From the NCBI GenBank assembly GCA_964616015.1, contig CAZTTC010000109.1:1-9777 (forward strand): a stretch of 9,777 nucleotides of DNA. Direction: 5' to 3'. Shown piece after piece: positions 1-5,814 of this stretch. This DNA comes from Methylibium sp964616015. Its GTDB lineage: Bacteria; Pseudomonadota; Gammaproteobacteria; Burkholderiales; Burkholderiaceae_C. The notes beneath the pieces are model-generated. The model saw only the letters and a list, made by a program, of their open reading frames with translations, ran no database searches and was not told where the DNA came from. The translations under genes were made by a program, and so were the position numbers. Position 1 is the first letter of the stretch. The number at the start of each line of letters is the position of its first letter.

Positions 1-434
1 ACGAAGTGGCCGCCGCACTTGGAGCATTCGGTCATCGTCAGCATGCCGTTGTCGATGAACTTCACCAGGCGCCAGGCGCGGGTGACGGACAGCAGCGCTT
101 CGAGGCCTTGCGACTCGGTCTGCTCGAGGTAGAGGCGGTAGGCCTTGATCACGGTGTCGATCTCGTCGAGCGCCGCGACCTTGTTCAGGTACTCGTGGAT
201 GTTCAGGAAGAGGCTGGCGTGGATGTTCGGCTGCCAGGTCATGAACCAGTCGGTCGAGAACGGCAGCTGGCCCTTGCTGGGCGACTTGCCGGCCACTTCC
301 TTGTACAGGCGCAGCAGGCGCTCGTAGCTGAGGTCGGTCTCCGACTCCAGCACCTGCAGGCGCGCGCCGAGCTGGATCAGCGTCACGGCCCGTTCGATCT
401 GCTTGGCTTCGGTGAGGATGCTCTTGTTGCGCAT
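1..434 (-). CDS. flhC: Flagellar master regulator FlhC (C-terminus cut by window edge)
   Basis: FlhC forms the FlhD4C2 complex that activates class II flagellar promoters. Reading from the ATG at 434-432, 144 codons are visible. They match the FlhC family closely: LGARLQVLESET near residues 22-33, LPFSTDWFMTW near 57-67, VIKAYRLYLEQ near 95-105 and TRAWRLVKF near 118-126. A CSKC motif places Cys137 and Cys140 at the same positions as the first zinc-binding pair of the E. coli protein. The second Cys pair and roughly the last 40-50 residues lie beyond base 1. A Shine-Dalgarno GGAG (complement of 441-444) lies six bases before the ATG. The gene is 41 bases downstream of flhD, the usual operon order. 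Identification is from recognisable family sequence. No defect is seen in the visible part. Confidence 0.97.
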   Translation of the reverse strand, partial: MRNKSILTEAKQIERAVTLIQLGARLQVLESETDLSYERLLRLYKEVAGKSPSKGQLPFSTDWFMTWQPNIHASLFLNIHEYLNKVAALDEIDTVIKAYRLYLEQTESQGLEALLSVTRAWRLVKFIDNGMLTMTECSKCGGHF

Positions 435-475
435 GAGTTTCTCCGTGATCGGTGATCGGTGATCACCAAGAAAGG
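435..475 (-). repeat. 7-bp tandem repeat with three GATC sites in the flhD-flhC spacer
   Basis: The short spacer between flhD and flhC holds three head-to-tail copies of GTGATCG (plus strand 445-451, 452-458, 459-465; the last copy ends in A). The array overlaps a perfect 10-bp palindrome, GGTGATCACC, at 458-467. Three GATC sites therefore occur with a 7-base period just before the flhC Shine-Dalgarno (complement of 441-444). No function is known to me. It could be slipped-strand duplication, an mRNA structure affecting flhC translation, or a binding site. Confidence 0.7.
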
Positions 476-799
476 CTAGGCCGCTTCCTGGTGGCGGCCG
501 GCCATCAGGATGTTGGCGTGCAGGCGGCTGACGCCGTCGTTCGCGGCGGTCTTGCCGTGGTTGGTCAGCAGGCCCCAGACCAGGTCGTCGTCGACGCGCA
601 TCTTGCACAGCAGCGTGTTGCCGGAGGCGATCTTCATCATCTGCGCCGGGCTCAGCGTGCCGATGAGGTCGGCGGTGTCCTCCGACACCCCGAGGCGAAA
701 CAGCGCCTGGTCACGGTCGGCCCGGATCAGGCTCTGCGCCAGCATCAGGTACGACAGGTTGGCTTCGCGGATCTCCATCAGGACTTGCTCGGTATTCAT
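476..799 (-). CDS. flhD: Flagellar master regulator FlhD
   Basis: FlhD is the partner of FlhC in the cytoplasmic FlhD4C2 activator of flagellar and chemotaxis operons. The 107-residue product is complete and close to usual length. It shows the family core: an N-terminal stretch with NLSYLMLAQSLI near residues 14-25, ALFRLGVSE near 32-40, and LSPAQMMKIA near 49-58. Cys65 in NTLLCKMR matches the cysteine that links FlhD subunits in E. coli. The start is the ATG at 799-797, with a purine-rich Shine-Dalgarno GAGGGA (complement of 808-813) eight bases upstream. It is first in the flhDC pair, so its promoter should lie in the upstream non-coding region at 800-1005. flhDC codons look somewhat less GC-biased than the sugar genes beside them, as judged by eye only. 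Confidence 0.97.
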   Translation of the reverse strand: MNTEQVLMEIREANLSYLMLAQSLIRADRDQALFRLGVSEDTADLIGTLSPAQMMKIASGNTLLCKMRVDDDLVWGLLTNHGKTAANDGVSRLHANILMAGRHQEAA

Positions 800-920
800 G
801 GCGCTTTTCCCTCGGCTCGTGTGTGCGGTTCGTATCTGGTGGCTGTTTCAGGTGTTGCTTTCGCGTTCACCGTGTGAAGAACTGTAGGCAGCCGACCGCG
901 AAGCTTGAATAGGGCAACGG

Positions 921-945
921 CTGTTTGCGGCGTCACCGCGAACAG
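921..945. repeat. 10-bp stem inverted repeat upstream of flhD
   Basis: CTGTTTGCGG (921-930) and CCGCGAACAG (936-945) form a 10-pair stem around a 5-base loop. The only imperfection is T925 opposite G940. In a plus-strand transcript this would be a G-U pair; in a minus-strand transcript it would be an A-C mismatch. It lies about 60 bases past the aminotransferase stop codon. It could be an operator, an mRNA 3' end stabiliser or a weak terminator. No T-run follows on the minus strand. Confidence 0.6.
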
Positions 946-950
946 ACAGG

Positions 951-963
951 CTTGTCAGACAAG
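951..963. repeat. 13-bp perfect palindrome CTTGTC-A-GACAAG
   Basis: The plus strand reads CTTGTC A GACAAG, a perfect dyad with a single central base. It is five bases from the 921-945 hairpin. Its size and symmetry resemble a homodimeric regulator site in the flhDC upstream region, but I do not recognise the binding protein. The tiny loop makes an RNA hairpin unlikely, so a DNA-level role is more plausible. Chance occurrence is also possible. Confidence 0.5.
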
Positions 964-1005
964 TTCCTACAGGGAGCGCGCGCGCCGGGACGGCGGCGGC
1001 GTGAC

Positions 1006-2127
1006 TTACGGCCGGGAGACCGCGCTACAGGCAGTGCGCACGGCCGCCACGACGGCAGCGACGCCGTCGGCGTCCAGCGTCGGATCCATCGGCAGGCTCA
1101 GCACCTCGGCGGCCAGACGATCGGCGATCGGCAAAGCGGCCGTCGCGTAGGCGGCATAGGCCGCCTGGCGGTGCGGCGGCGTCGGGTAGTGGACCAGGCT
1201 CGCGACGCCACGCGCCTGCAGCTCGGCCGCGAGCCGCTCGCGCTGCGCGTGGCGCACCACGTAGAGGTGCCACACCGGTTCGACGCCGGCCGCCACCCCC
1301 GGCAGATCGAGTCCGGGCAGGCGGCGCAGCTGCCGCGCGTAGGCCTGCGCGATCTCGCGGCGGCGCGCGTTGTCGGCGTCGAGCCGGCGCAGCCGCTCGC
1401 GCAGGAAGGCTGCCTGCAGTTCGTCGAGCCGCGTGTTGTAGCCGGGCAGGTCGTGCTGGTATTTGATGCGCGAGCCGTAGTTGCGCAGCAGGCGCAGGCG
1501 CTCGGCCAGCGCGTCGTCGTCGGTGGTGACGGCCCCGCCGTCGCCCAGCGCCCCGAGGTTCTTGCCCGGGTAGAAGCTGAAGGCCGCTGCGTCGCCGAGG
1601 CCGCCGCAGCGCCGGCCGTTCAGGCGCGCGCCATGCGCCTGCGCGGCGTCTTCCAGCACCCTGAGCCCGTGGCGCCGCGCGATCGCGCACAGCTCGTCCA
1701 TCGCCGCCGGCCGGCCGTACAGGTGCACCGGCACGATGGCCCGGGTGCGCGACGTGATCGCCGCCTCGACGCGCGCCGCATCGAGGTTGAAGCTGGCCTC
1801 GTCGGGCTCCACCGGCACCGGCGTCGCCCCCGCCTGGCTGACGGCGAGCCAGGTCGCGATGAAGGTGTGCGAGGGCACGATCACCTCGTCGCCGGCCCCG
1901 ATGCCCCAGGCGCGCAGCACCAGGTGCAGCGCGTCCAGGCCGTTGCCGACGCCGATGCAGTGCTTCACGCCGCAATAGGCGGCGAACTCGCGCTCGAAGG
2001 CCTCGGTTTCCTCGCCCAGCAGCACGCGCCCGCTGGCCAGCACGCGCGCCAGGGCCGCCGCGTAGGCGTCCTGGTGGCGCAGGTTGATGCGCTGGAGGTC
2101 GAGGAAGGGAATCGCCGCCCCGGTCAT
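1006..2127 (-). CDS. DegT/DnrJ/EryC1/StrS sugar aminotransferase (FdtB/QdtB-like)
   Basis: This is a PLP-dependent transaminase predicted to place an amino group at C3 of a dTDP-3-keto-6-deoxyhexose, giving dTDP-Fuc3N or dTDP-Qui3N. The 373-residue protein begins IPFLDL, typical of the family. It has GNGLDAL (61-67) and VPSHTFIAT (84-92) in the cofactor domain, VLEDAAQAHGA (157-167) with the ring-binding Asp160, and FYPGKNLGALGDGGA (185-199) with the PLP lysine at Lys189. The start is the ATG at 2127-2125, which overlaps the ketoisomerase stop codon by one base (TGATG), implying translational coupling. An upstream in-frame ATG at 2247 would add 40 unrelated residues inside the ketoisomerase gene and is rejected. 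The FdtB/QdtB assignment rests mainly on the adjacent FdtA-type gene; the family alone also includes 4-aminotransferases. Confidence 0.92.
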   Translation of the reverse strand: MTGAAIPFLDLQRINLRHQDAYAAALARVLASGRVLLGEETEAFEREFAAYCGVKHCIGVGNGLDALHLVLRAWGIGAGDEVIVPSHTFIATWLAVSQAGATPVPVEPDEASFNLDAARVEAAITSRTRAIVPVHLYGRPAAMDELCAIARRHGLRVLEDAAQAHGARLNGRRCGGLGDAAAFSFYPGKNLGALGDGGAVTTDDDALAERLRLLRNYGSRIKYQHDLPGYNTRLDELQAAFLRERLRRLDADNARRREIAQAYARQLRRLPGLDLPGVAAGVEPVWHLYVVRHAQRERLAAELQARGVASLVHYPTPPHRQAAYAAYATAALPIADRLAAEVLSLPMDPTLDADGVAAVVAAVRTACSAVSRP

Positions 2128-2570
2128 CACGCCGTCCCGGGATCGCGCAGTGCCTTGCGGCGGTTGCCGTGCACCTGGATCATGAATTCGCTGTAGTCGC
2201 GGAGGTAGTCCGCTTCGTCGAAGTGCTCGGAGGCCAGCACCATGCACACGCTGCCCGACGAGAAGTTGTCCAGCTCCCGCCAGGTCATCGGCGGCAGGTA
2301 CAGGCCCAGGTAGGAGCGGTTCAGGTGGATGCGCTTCTTCTCGAAGCCGTCGTCCAGCACGATGTCGAAGCTGCCCGACATCGCGATCACGAACTGGTGC
2401 AGCGCCAGGTGCGCGTGGCCGCCGCGCTCGGAGCCGCCCGGCACGTCGTAGAGGTAGTAGACGCGCTTGATGTCGAACGGTGCTTGCTGCCCGCCTTCGA
2501 CGAAGGTCAGGTTGCCGCGCGGGTCCTGGATCCGGGGCAGCTCGATGATGCGGCAGTCGGCAAGGGCCAT
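2127..2570 (-). CDS. fdtA: dTDP-4-keto-6-deoxyglucose 3,4-ketoisomerase (FdtA/QdtA, WxcM-like cupin)
   Basis: This small cupin moves the keto group of dTDP-4-keto-6-deoxyglucose from C4 to C3, preparing the sugar for transamination. The 147-residue length is normal for the family. Visible family motifs are DPRGNLTFVE (16-25), RVYYLYDVPGGSERGGHAH (36-54) with the His52/His54 pair that serves as catalytic and binding histidines in this family, LHQFVIAMSGSF (57-68), VLDDG (71-75) and WRELDNFSSGSVCMVLAS (97-114). The ATG at 2570-2568 has a Shine-Dalgarno GGAG (complement of 2579-2582) eight bases upstream, and lies 18 bases after the flavoprotein stop. FdtA and QdtA give C4 epimers and cannot be told apart by eye, so the symbol names the family rather than the stereochemistry. 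Confidence 0.93.
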   Translation of the reverse strand: MALADCRIIELPRIQDPRGNLTFVEGGQQAPFDIKRVYYLYDVPGGSERGGHAHLALHQFVIAMSGSFDIVLDDGFEKKRIHLNRSYLGLYLPPMTWRELDNFSSGSVCMVLASEHFDEADYLRDYSEFMIQVHGNRRKALRDPGTA

Positions 2571-2588
2571 GGCGAGGTCTCCGTGGGT

Positions 2589-4046
2589 TCAGCGGTCGAT
2601 GCGATCGTCGGCGAGCGTCAGGCCTTGCACGATCTGGTCGGACAGCGCGGTCGCGAACGGCCCGGCGCTGTTGCCGATGGGCTGGACGCCCGGCAGGCCG
2701 CGCAGCAGCGCCGCGCGCTGGTCCGCGTAGGCGCTCAGGCCTTCGGCCGTGGGCAGGGGCAGTGCGCCCGCCATGCGCACGAGCTTGACGAAACCGGGGG
2801 TCGCCTCCGGGCGGACGATGCCCAGGCGCGCCAGGTCGTCGAGCACCGCGCGCAGCGTGGTGGCGTCGTCGACGAGCGCGCCATGACGGGCCTGCAGCAC
2901 CTCGGGATGGGCCTCGACGACGAGGCGCACGTCGGAGGACTCGAACTCGCCCGCACAGTCGCTCGCGTGGTTGACGCGGTACAGGCCCGTGTCGGCAGCG
3001 GCCAGGTGCACGACGCTGAACGAACGCGACAGCGCGGCGCGCGGCAGGCGCAGGAAGGCCAGCAGCAGCGGCAGCCGCTGCTCGGGCGGCGCCGGCACGT
3101 CCTGGCCGCAGGCCGCCAGCCCCTGGTGCGGCGACAGCGCCCAGGCCAGGCGCTGCGCGTGCACCGTCGCGCCGTCGGCCAGGCGCAGCGTGTAGCCCCT
3201 GGCCCCGGCCTCGACGGACTGCAGCTTCTGCAGCCGGCAGTCGACCTGGGGCGCGGCCGCCAGTTCCGCGCCGAGCGTGGCGCAGAGGTCGGCGACGCTG
3301 GCGCCGACGGGGTGGCTGAACTCGGTCGGCGGCAGGGCCTGCGGGCGACCCTCCAGCCAGGCCAGCAGGGTCTCGGGCCAGTACAGCGGCAGCCAGGGAA
3401 TGCGGTGATAGAGCGCCGCGAGATGGCTTGCATCGCGACCCAGGACCTGGCGGGCGAACGGCGCGAACACGGCCTCGTGGAGCACGCGGCCATGGTTGAT
3501 GCGCGAGACCGTCTCGCAGTCGAGCAGCCTGCCGTCAGGCCCGCGGCCGTCGGCCGCCCAGTCGTTCTTGCGCCGCGCGTGCCAGGGCGAGGCCCGCGCC
3601 GCGTCGACGCTGGCGGCCAGCTCGGCGCGTGCTGCGGCCGCGCAGGCAAGCCGGGGCAAGGCGGCGAGCCCGTTGGCCAGCAGCAGGTCGGGCTGCCAGT
3701 GGCCATCGATCCACATCTGCGGCGCCTCGACGACGCGCGTCGGCTGGCGGCCCTGGATGTAGTCCTGCACGACGCCGACGAAGCGCCCGATGTCGTTGCG
3801 CACCATCGGGTCGTAGCTCGCCAGCGGCGGCGGCGTGCCGGGCTGGCGGAACGACGTGAACTCGTAGGCCACCATGCCGGCATCCCAGCGCCGGCCGTCC
3901 GCCTGCACGCCGGCGAAGTAGGCGCCCCACGGCCCGCCGGGGTTGATGACCACCGTGCGCCGGCCGCGCCGGGCGCGTTCGGTCGCCGCGACCACGACCG
4001 ACAACGCGTTGCCGACGATCGCCAGCGGGACCTCGGTCACGCTCAC
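2589..4046 (-). CDS. FAD/NAD(P)-binding oxidoreductase-like protein in the sugar operon
   Basis: The predicted 485-residue cytoplasmic flavoprotein is of the amine oxidase / protoporphyrinogen oxidase / UDP-galactopyranose mutase type. The N-terminus has a beta-alpha-beta nucleotide-binding pattern, LAIVGNALSVVVAA (8-21), then TVVINPGGPWGAYF (31-44). The usual GxGxxG is degenerate (G12-N-A-L-S-V). WDAGMVAYEFTSF (54-66) is followed by a variable middle. The C-terminus, VQPIGNSAGPFATALSDQIVQGL (454-476), resembles the closing FAD-binding motif of this superfamily. The start is GTG at 4046-4044: its last two bases begin the methyltransferase TGA (GTGA, four-base overlap), and the recognisable fold begins a few residues later. 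A second GTG at 4040 is an alternative. Substrate is unknown. By context it may oxidise or rearrange a nucleotide sugar. The general class is fairly secure; the role is inference. Confidence 0.75.
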   Translation of the reverse strand: MSVTEVPLAIVGNALSVVVAATERARRGRRTVVINPGGPWGAYFAGVQADGRRWDAGMVAYEFTSFRQPGTPPPLASYDPMVRNDIGRFVGVVQDYIQGRQPTRVVEAPQMWIDGHWQPDLLLANGLAALPRLACAAAARAELAASVDAARASPWHARRKNDWAADGRGPDGRLLDCETVSRINHGRVLHEAVFAPFARQVLGRDASHLAALYHRIPWLPLYWPETLLAWLEGRPQALPPTEFSHPVGASVADLCATLGAELAAAPQVDCRLQKLQSVEAGARGYTLRLADGATVHAQRLAWALSPHQGLAACGQDVPAPPEQRLPLLLAFLRLPRAALSRSFSVVHLAAADTGLYRVNHASDCAGEFESSDVRLVVEAHPEVLQARHGALVDDATTLRAVLDDLARLGIVRPEATPGFVKLVRMAGALPLPTAEGLSAYADQRAALLRGLPGVQPIGNSAGPFATALSDQIVQGLTLADDRIDR

Positions 4047-4801
4047 GCCCGGGCGGCGCCGACGCGGCGCAGGTTCGCGAAGATCTCCGAGCCCAGGCCC
4101 GGCAGGTGGCGCTCCAGCCCGTAGAGCCCCGACAGCATGCGCTCGTCGACCAGGCCGATGCCCTGCAGCTGCGCCATCTGCCGGTGGGTGAAGGGCTTGA
4201 CGAAATAGGAGCCGCTGTCGGTCACCTCGAAGCCGCAGTCGGCGCACAGCGCGCTCAGGATGTCGAGGTCGAAGGTGCGTGGCTGCTGCAGGCTGCGCTG
4301 GTTGGCCGACAACTCGTGCAGCTCGGTGATCAGGCCCATCTCCAGCGCCAGCAGGCGGTGCAGCGAGCGGGCGTTCGGCACGTTGACGTGCACCCGCGTC
4401 CCCGCCTCGCACAAGCCGGCGACCGCGGCCAGCAGCGGCCGTGGGTCCGGCACCTCGTGCAGCAGGCCGCTGAGCAGGATGGCATCGAAGCGCTCGCCGG
4501 CCAGCGTCGCCGCGGCGTCCTCCATGAAGGCCTGGACCACGCGGACGCGGGCGTCCCCGGCCGCCGCCGCGGTGGCCTGGCGCGCGAAGCCGGCCCCCGG
4601 CTCGACGACGCAGAAGCGCTCGAAGTCGCGGTAGTGGACGAACAGGGGGTCGCTGCCGCAGCCGACCTCGAGCAGGCGCCGCGGCTTCCAGCGGTCCAGC
4701 AGGGCCAGCAGCATGCGCTTGCGCATCAGGGCCTGGGTCGGCTCGAAGTCGCTGGCCGCGTAGGCGCGCTGGTAGTCGTCGATGTCGCGGGCAGGGCTCA
4801 T
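4043..4801 (-). CDS. Class I SAM-dependent methyltransferase
   Basis: The 252-residue methyltransferase has a Rossmann-like fold. Motif I is RLLEVGCGSDPLF (42-54). The acidic residue after strand 2 is probably Glu67 in CVVEPGAGF (64-72). The strand-4 region is FDAILLSGLLHEVPDP (105-120), and VHVNVPNARSLHRLLALEM (137-155) follows. A SYFVKPFTHRQM segment (198-209) near the C-terminus resembles methyltransferases I associate with surface-polysaccharide and flagellar glycan clusters. The ATG at 4801-4799 lies 11 bases after the GNAT stop. The Shine-Dalgarno is weak, so coupling to the upstream gene is likely. The stop overlaps the GTG of the flavoprotein. By context it probably methylates the amino sugar or its N-acyl group, but the acceptor cannot be read from sequence. 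The frame stays open upstream to 6136, but that extension is an Arg/Pro/Ala-rich shadow of other genes. Confidence 0.87.
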   Translation of the reverse strand: MSPARDIDDYQRAYAASDFEPTQALMRKRMLLALLDRWKPRRLLEVGCGSDPLFVHYRDFERFCVVEPGAGFARQATAAAAGDARVRVVQAFMEDAAATLAGERFDAILLSGLLHEVPDPRPLLAAVAGLCEAGTRVHVNVPNARSLHRLLALEMGLITELHELSANQRSLQQPRTFDLDILSALCADCGFEVTDSGSYFVKPFTHRQMAQLQGIGLVDERMLSGLYGLERHLPGLGSEIFANLRRVGAARA

Positions 4802-4812
4802 GGGCGATCCGT

Positions 4813-5757
4813 TCAGGCGGCGAGGTCCAGTTCGAGAGTCTGCAGCACGGTGGCTCGACCGCCGAACATCTCCTTCTGCGCGGCCAGCCCGGCATTGATC
4901 TGTCGTCCCTGGTCGACCGTCGAGACACCGAAGTTCAGCCAGCGGCAGCCCTCGGCCACCTCGTCCAGCAGGTGCGCGATCACCGCGTCCATCGCCCCGA
5001 CCTCGCGGCCGGCCGATGCGCAGGCCATGTACTGCGTGTGAAGGACGCCGTCGTAGCGATAGGTCACCGCGCCGGCGAGCATCGGGCCACCGTCCGGCGC
5101 ATGCGCCGCATGCAGGCGGATCTGCGCGAAGCGACGGGCCAGCAATTCGATCTCGTCCAGCCGGTGCGTCGGCGCCACGCCGTGACGCTCGCCCAGCACG
5201 TCGCCGAGCAGGCCCCAGTAGGTCGCGTAGTCCTCGCTGTCGCGGACGTCGATGCCGGCACGCCGCGCCTTCGACAGGGCATGGCGCCGCCCTTTCGCCA
5301 ACGGCGGCCGGCGTGCCAGGTCCACGGTCGTCGACAGGTCCATCCGCACGGTCCGGGCGCCCCGGCGATGCAGGGCGTACAGGTCGTCCTCCGACGGCTG
5401 CCGGTGGTAGACGTGGGGCACCGGCCGGTAGACGAGGCGCGTCGCGCCGCGCTCGCGCAGCGCCTCGACCAGCGCCTCGACCTGGGCCAGCACGTCGGTC
5501 GCACCGCACGCCGGGTGCAGCAGCAGTCCGCCGAAGGTCAGGCCGCCGTGCGAGATCCACTGCGTGCCCACGCGGTGCGCCGGCAGCAAGGCGACCAGCT
5601 CGGTGTCGTCGTAGAGCATCAGCGACGCGTCCTCGAAGCGGTCCGCGTGATAGTCCAGGTAGCCACGCTCGAACAGGAACACGCCGTTGCGCGCGAGACG
5701 CACGAAGGCATCCCAGTCGGGCTGGGCCTCGGGGGCGTAGGACTTGACACTCAGCAT
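4813..5757 (-). CDS. GNAT / FemAB-like N-acyltransferase
   Basis: The 314-residue protein resembles acetyltransferases with a FemAB-like double GNAT fold (Acetyltransf_6 type). The N-terminal half includes WDAFVRLARNGVFLFERGYLDYH (15-37) and a strand-rich region ISHGGLTFGGLLL (68-80). The C-terminal half has a basic segment KGRRHALSKARRAGIDV (155-171), then MLAGAVTYRYDGVLHTQYMA (226-245), GAMDAVIAHLLDE (254-266) and LNFGVSTVDQGRQINAGL (274-291), typical of this family. The ATG at 5757-5755 gives the expected N-terminus, although no good Shine-Dalgarno is visible. Beside an FdtA-type isomerase and a sugar aminotransferase, it is a candidate for acylating the 3-amino group, a job often done by a hexapeptide-repeat acetyltransferase (FdtC/QdtC) that is absent here. 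An aminoacyl- or peptidyl-transfer role is an alternative. Family moderately sure; substrate inferred. Confidence 0.78.
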   Translation of the reverse strand: MLSVKSYAPEAQPDWDAFVRLARNGVFLFERGYLDYHADRFEDASLMLYDDTELVALLPAHRVGTQWISHGGLTFGGLLLHPACGATDVLAQVEALVEALRERGATRLVYRPVPHVYHRQPSEDDLYALHRRGARTVRMDLSTTVDLARRPPLAKGRRHALSKARRAGIDVRDSEDYATYWGLLGDVLGERHGVAPTHRLDEIELLARRFAQIRLHAAHAPDGGPMLAGAVTYRYDGVLHTQYMACASAGREVGAMDAVIAHLLDEVAEGCRWLNFGVSTVDQGRQINAGLAAQKEMFGGRATVLQTLELDLAA

Positions 5758-5814
5758 CGGCGACGGGGTTCGGTGCGCATTCTGGCCGTGATGGGCTCGG
5801 CCGCAAAGGCAGGT

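Larger units (their letters stand above)
800..1005 (-). promoter_or_regulatory. flhDC upstream region with several dyad symmetries
   Basis: This is the only sizeable non-coding gap between genes and should hold the flhDC promoter and leader as well as the 3' end of the sugar operon transcript. I see no convincing sigma-70 promoter. The best candidate is TTCAAG and TACAGT separated by 17 bases on the minus strand, around 879-907, which matches consensus poorly. Dyads present are a hairpin at 921-945, a palindrome at 951-963 and TTCAC-CGT-GTGAA at 866-878. A 7-base inverted pair, CTGTAGG (882-888) and CCTACAG (966-972), spans the middle. No T-run follows the hairpins on the minus strand, so a factor-independent terminator is not supported. 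Confidence 0.5.

Noticed and set aside
921..963. Factor-independent terminator for the sugar operon
   Set aside because: Stem structures are present, but no run of T follows them on the minus strand, so only a dyad is reported.
925..2196. A 423-codon plus-strand open frame opposite the aminotransferase
   Set aside because: Same shadow pattern; the minus strand encodes an aminotransferase with an intact PLP lysine motif.
2169..4124. A 651-codon plus-strand open frame opposite the flavoprotein
   Set aside because: Low-complexity Arg/Gln/Val/Ala composition, no family resemblance, fully antisense to well-supported genes.
4047..4928. Upstream extension of the flavoprotein frame to 779 residues
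   Set aside because: The extension overlaps the methyltransferase gene and is shadow-like. The GTGA overlap gives a better start at 4046.
5755..5781. Out-of-frame ATG 23 bases before the GNAT start encoding a nine-residue peptide that overlaps the start
   Set aside because: No Shine-Dalgarno, no regulatory residue pattern, and such short frames are common by chance.
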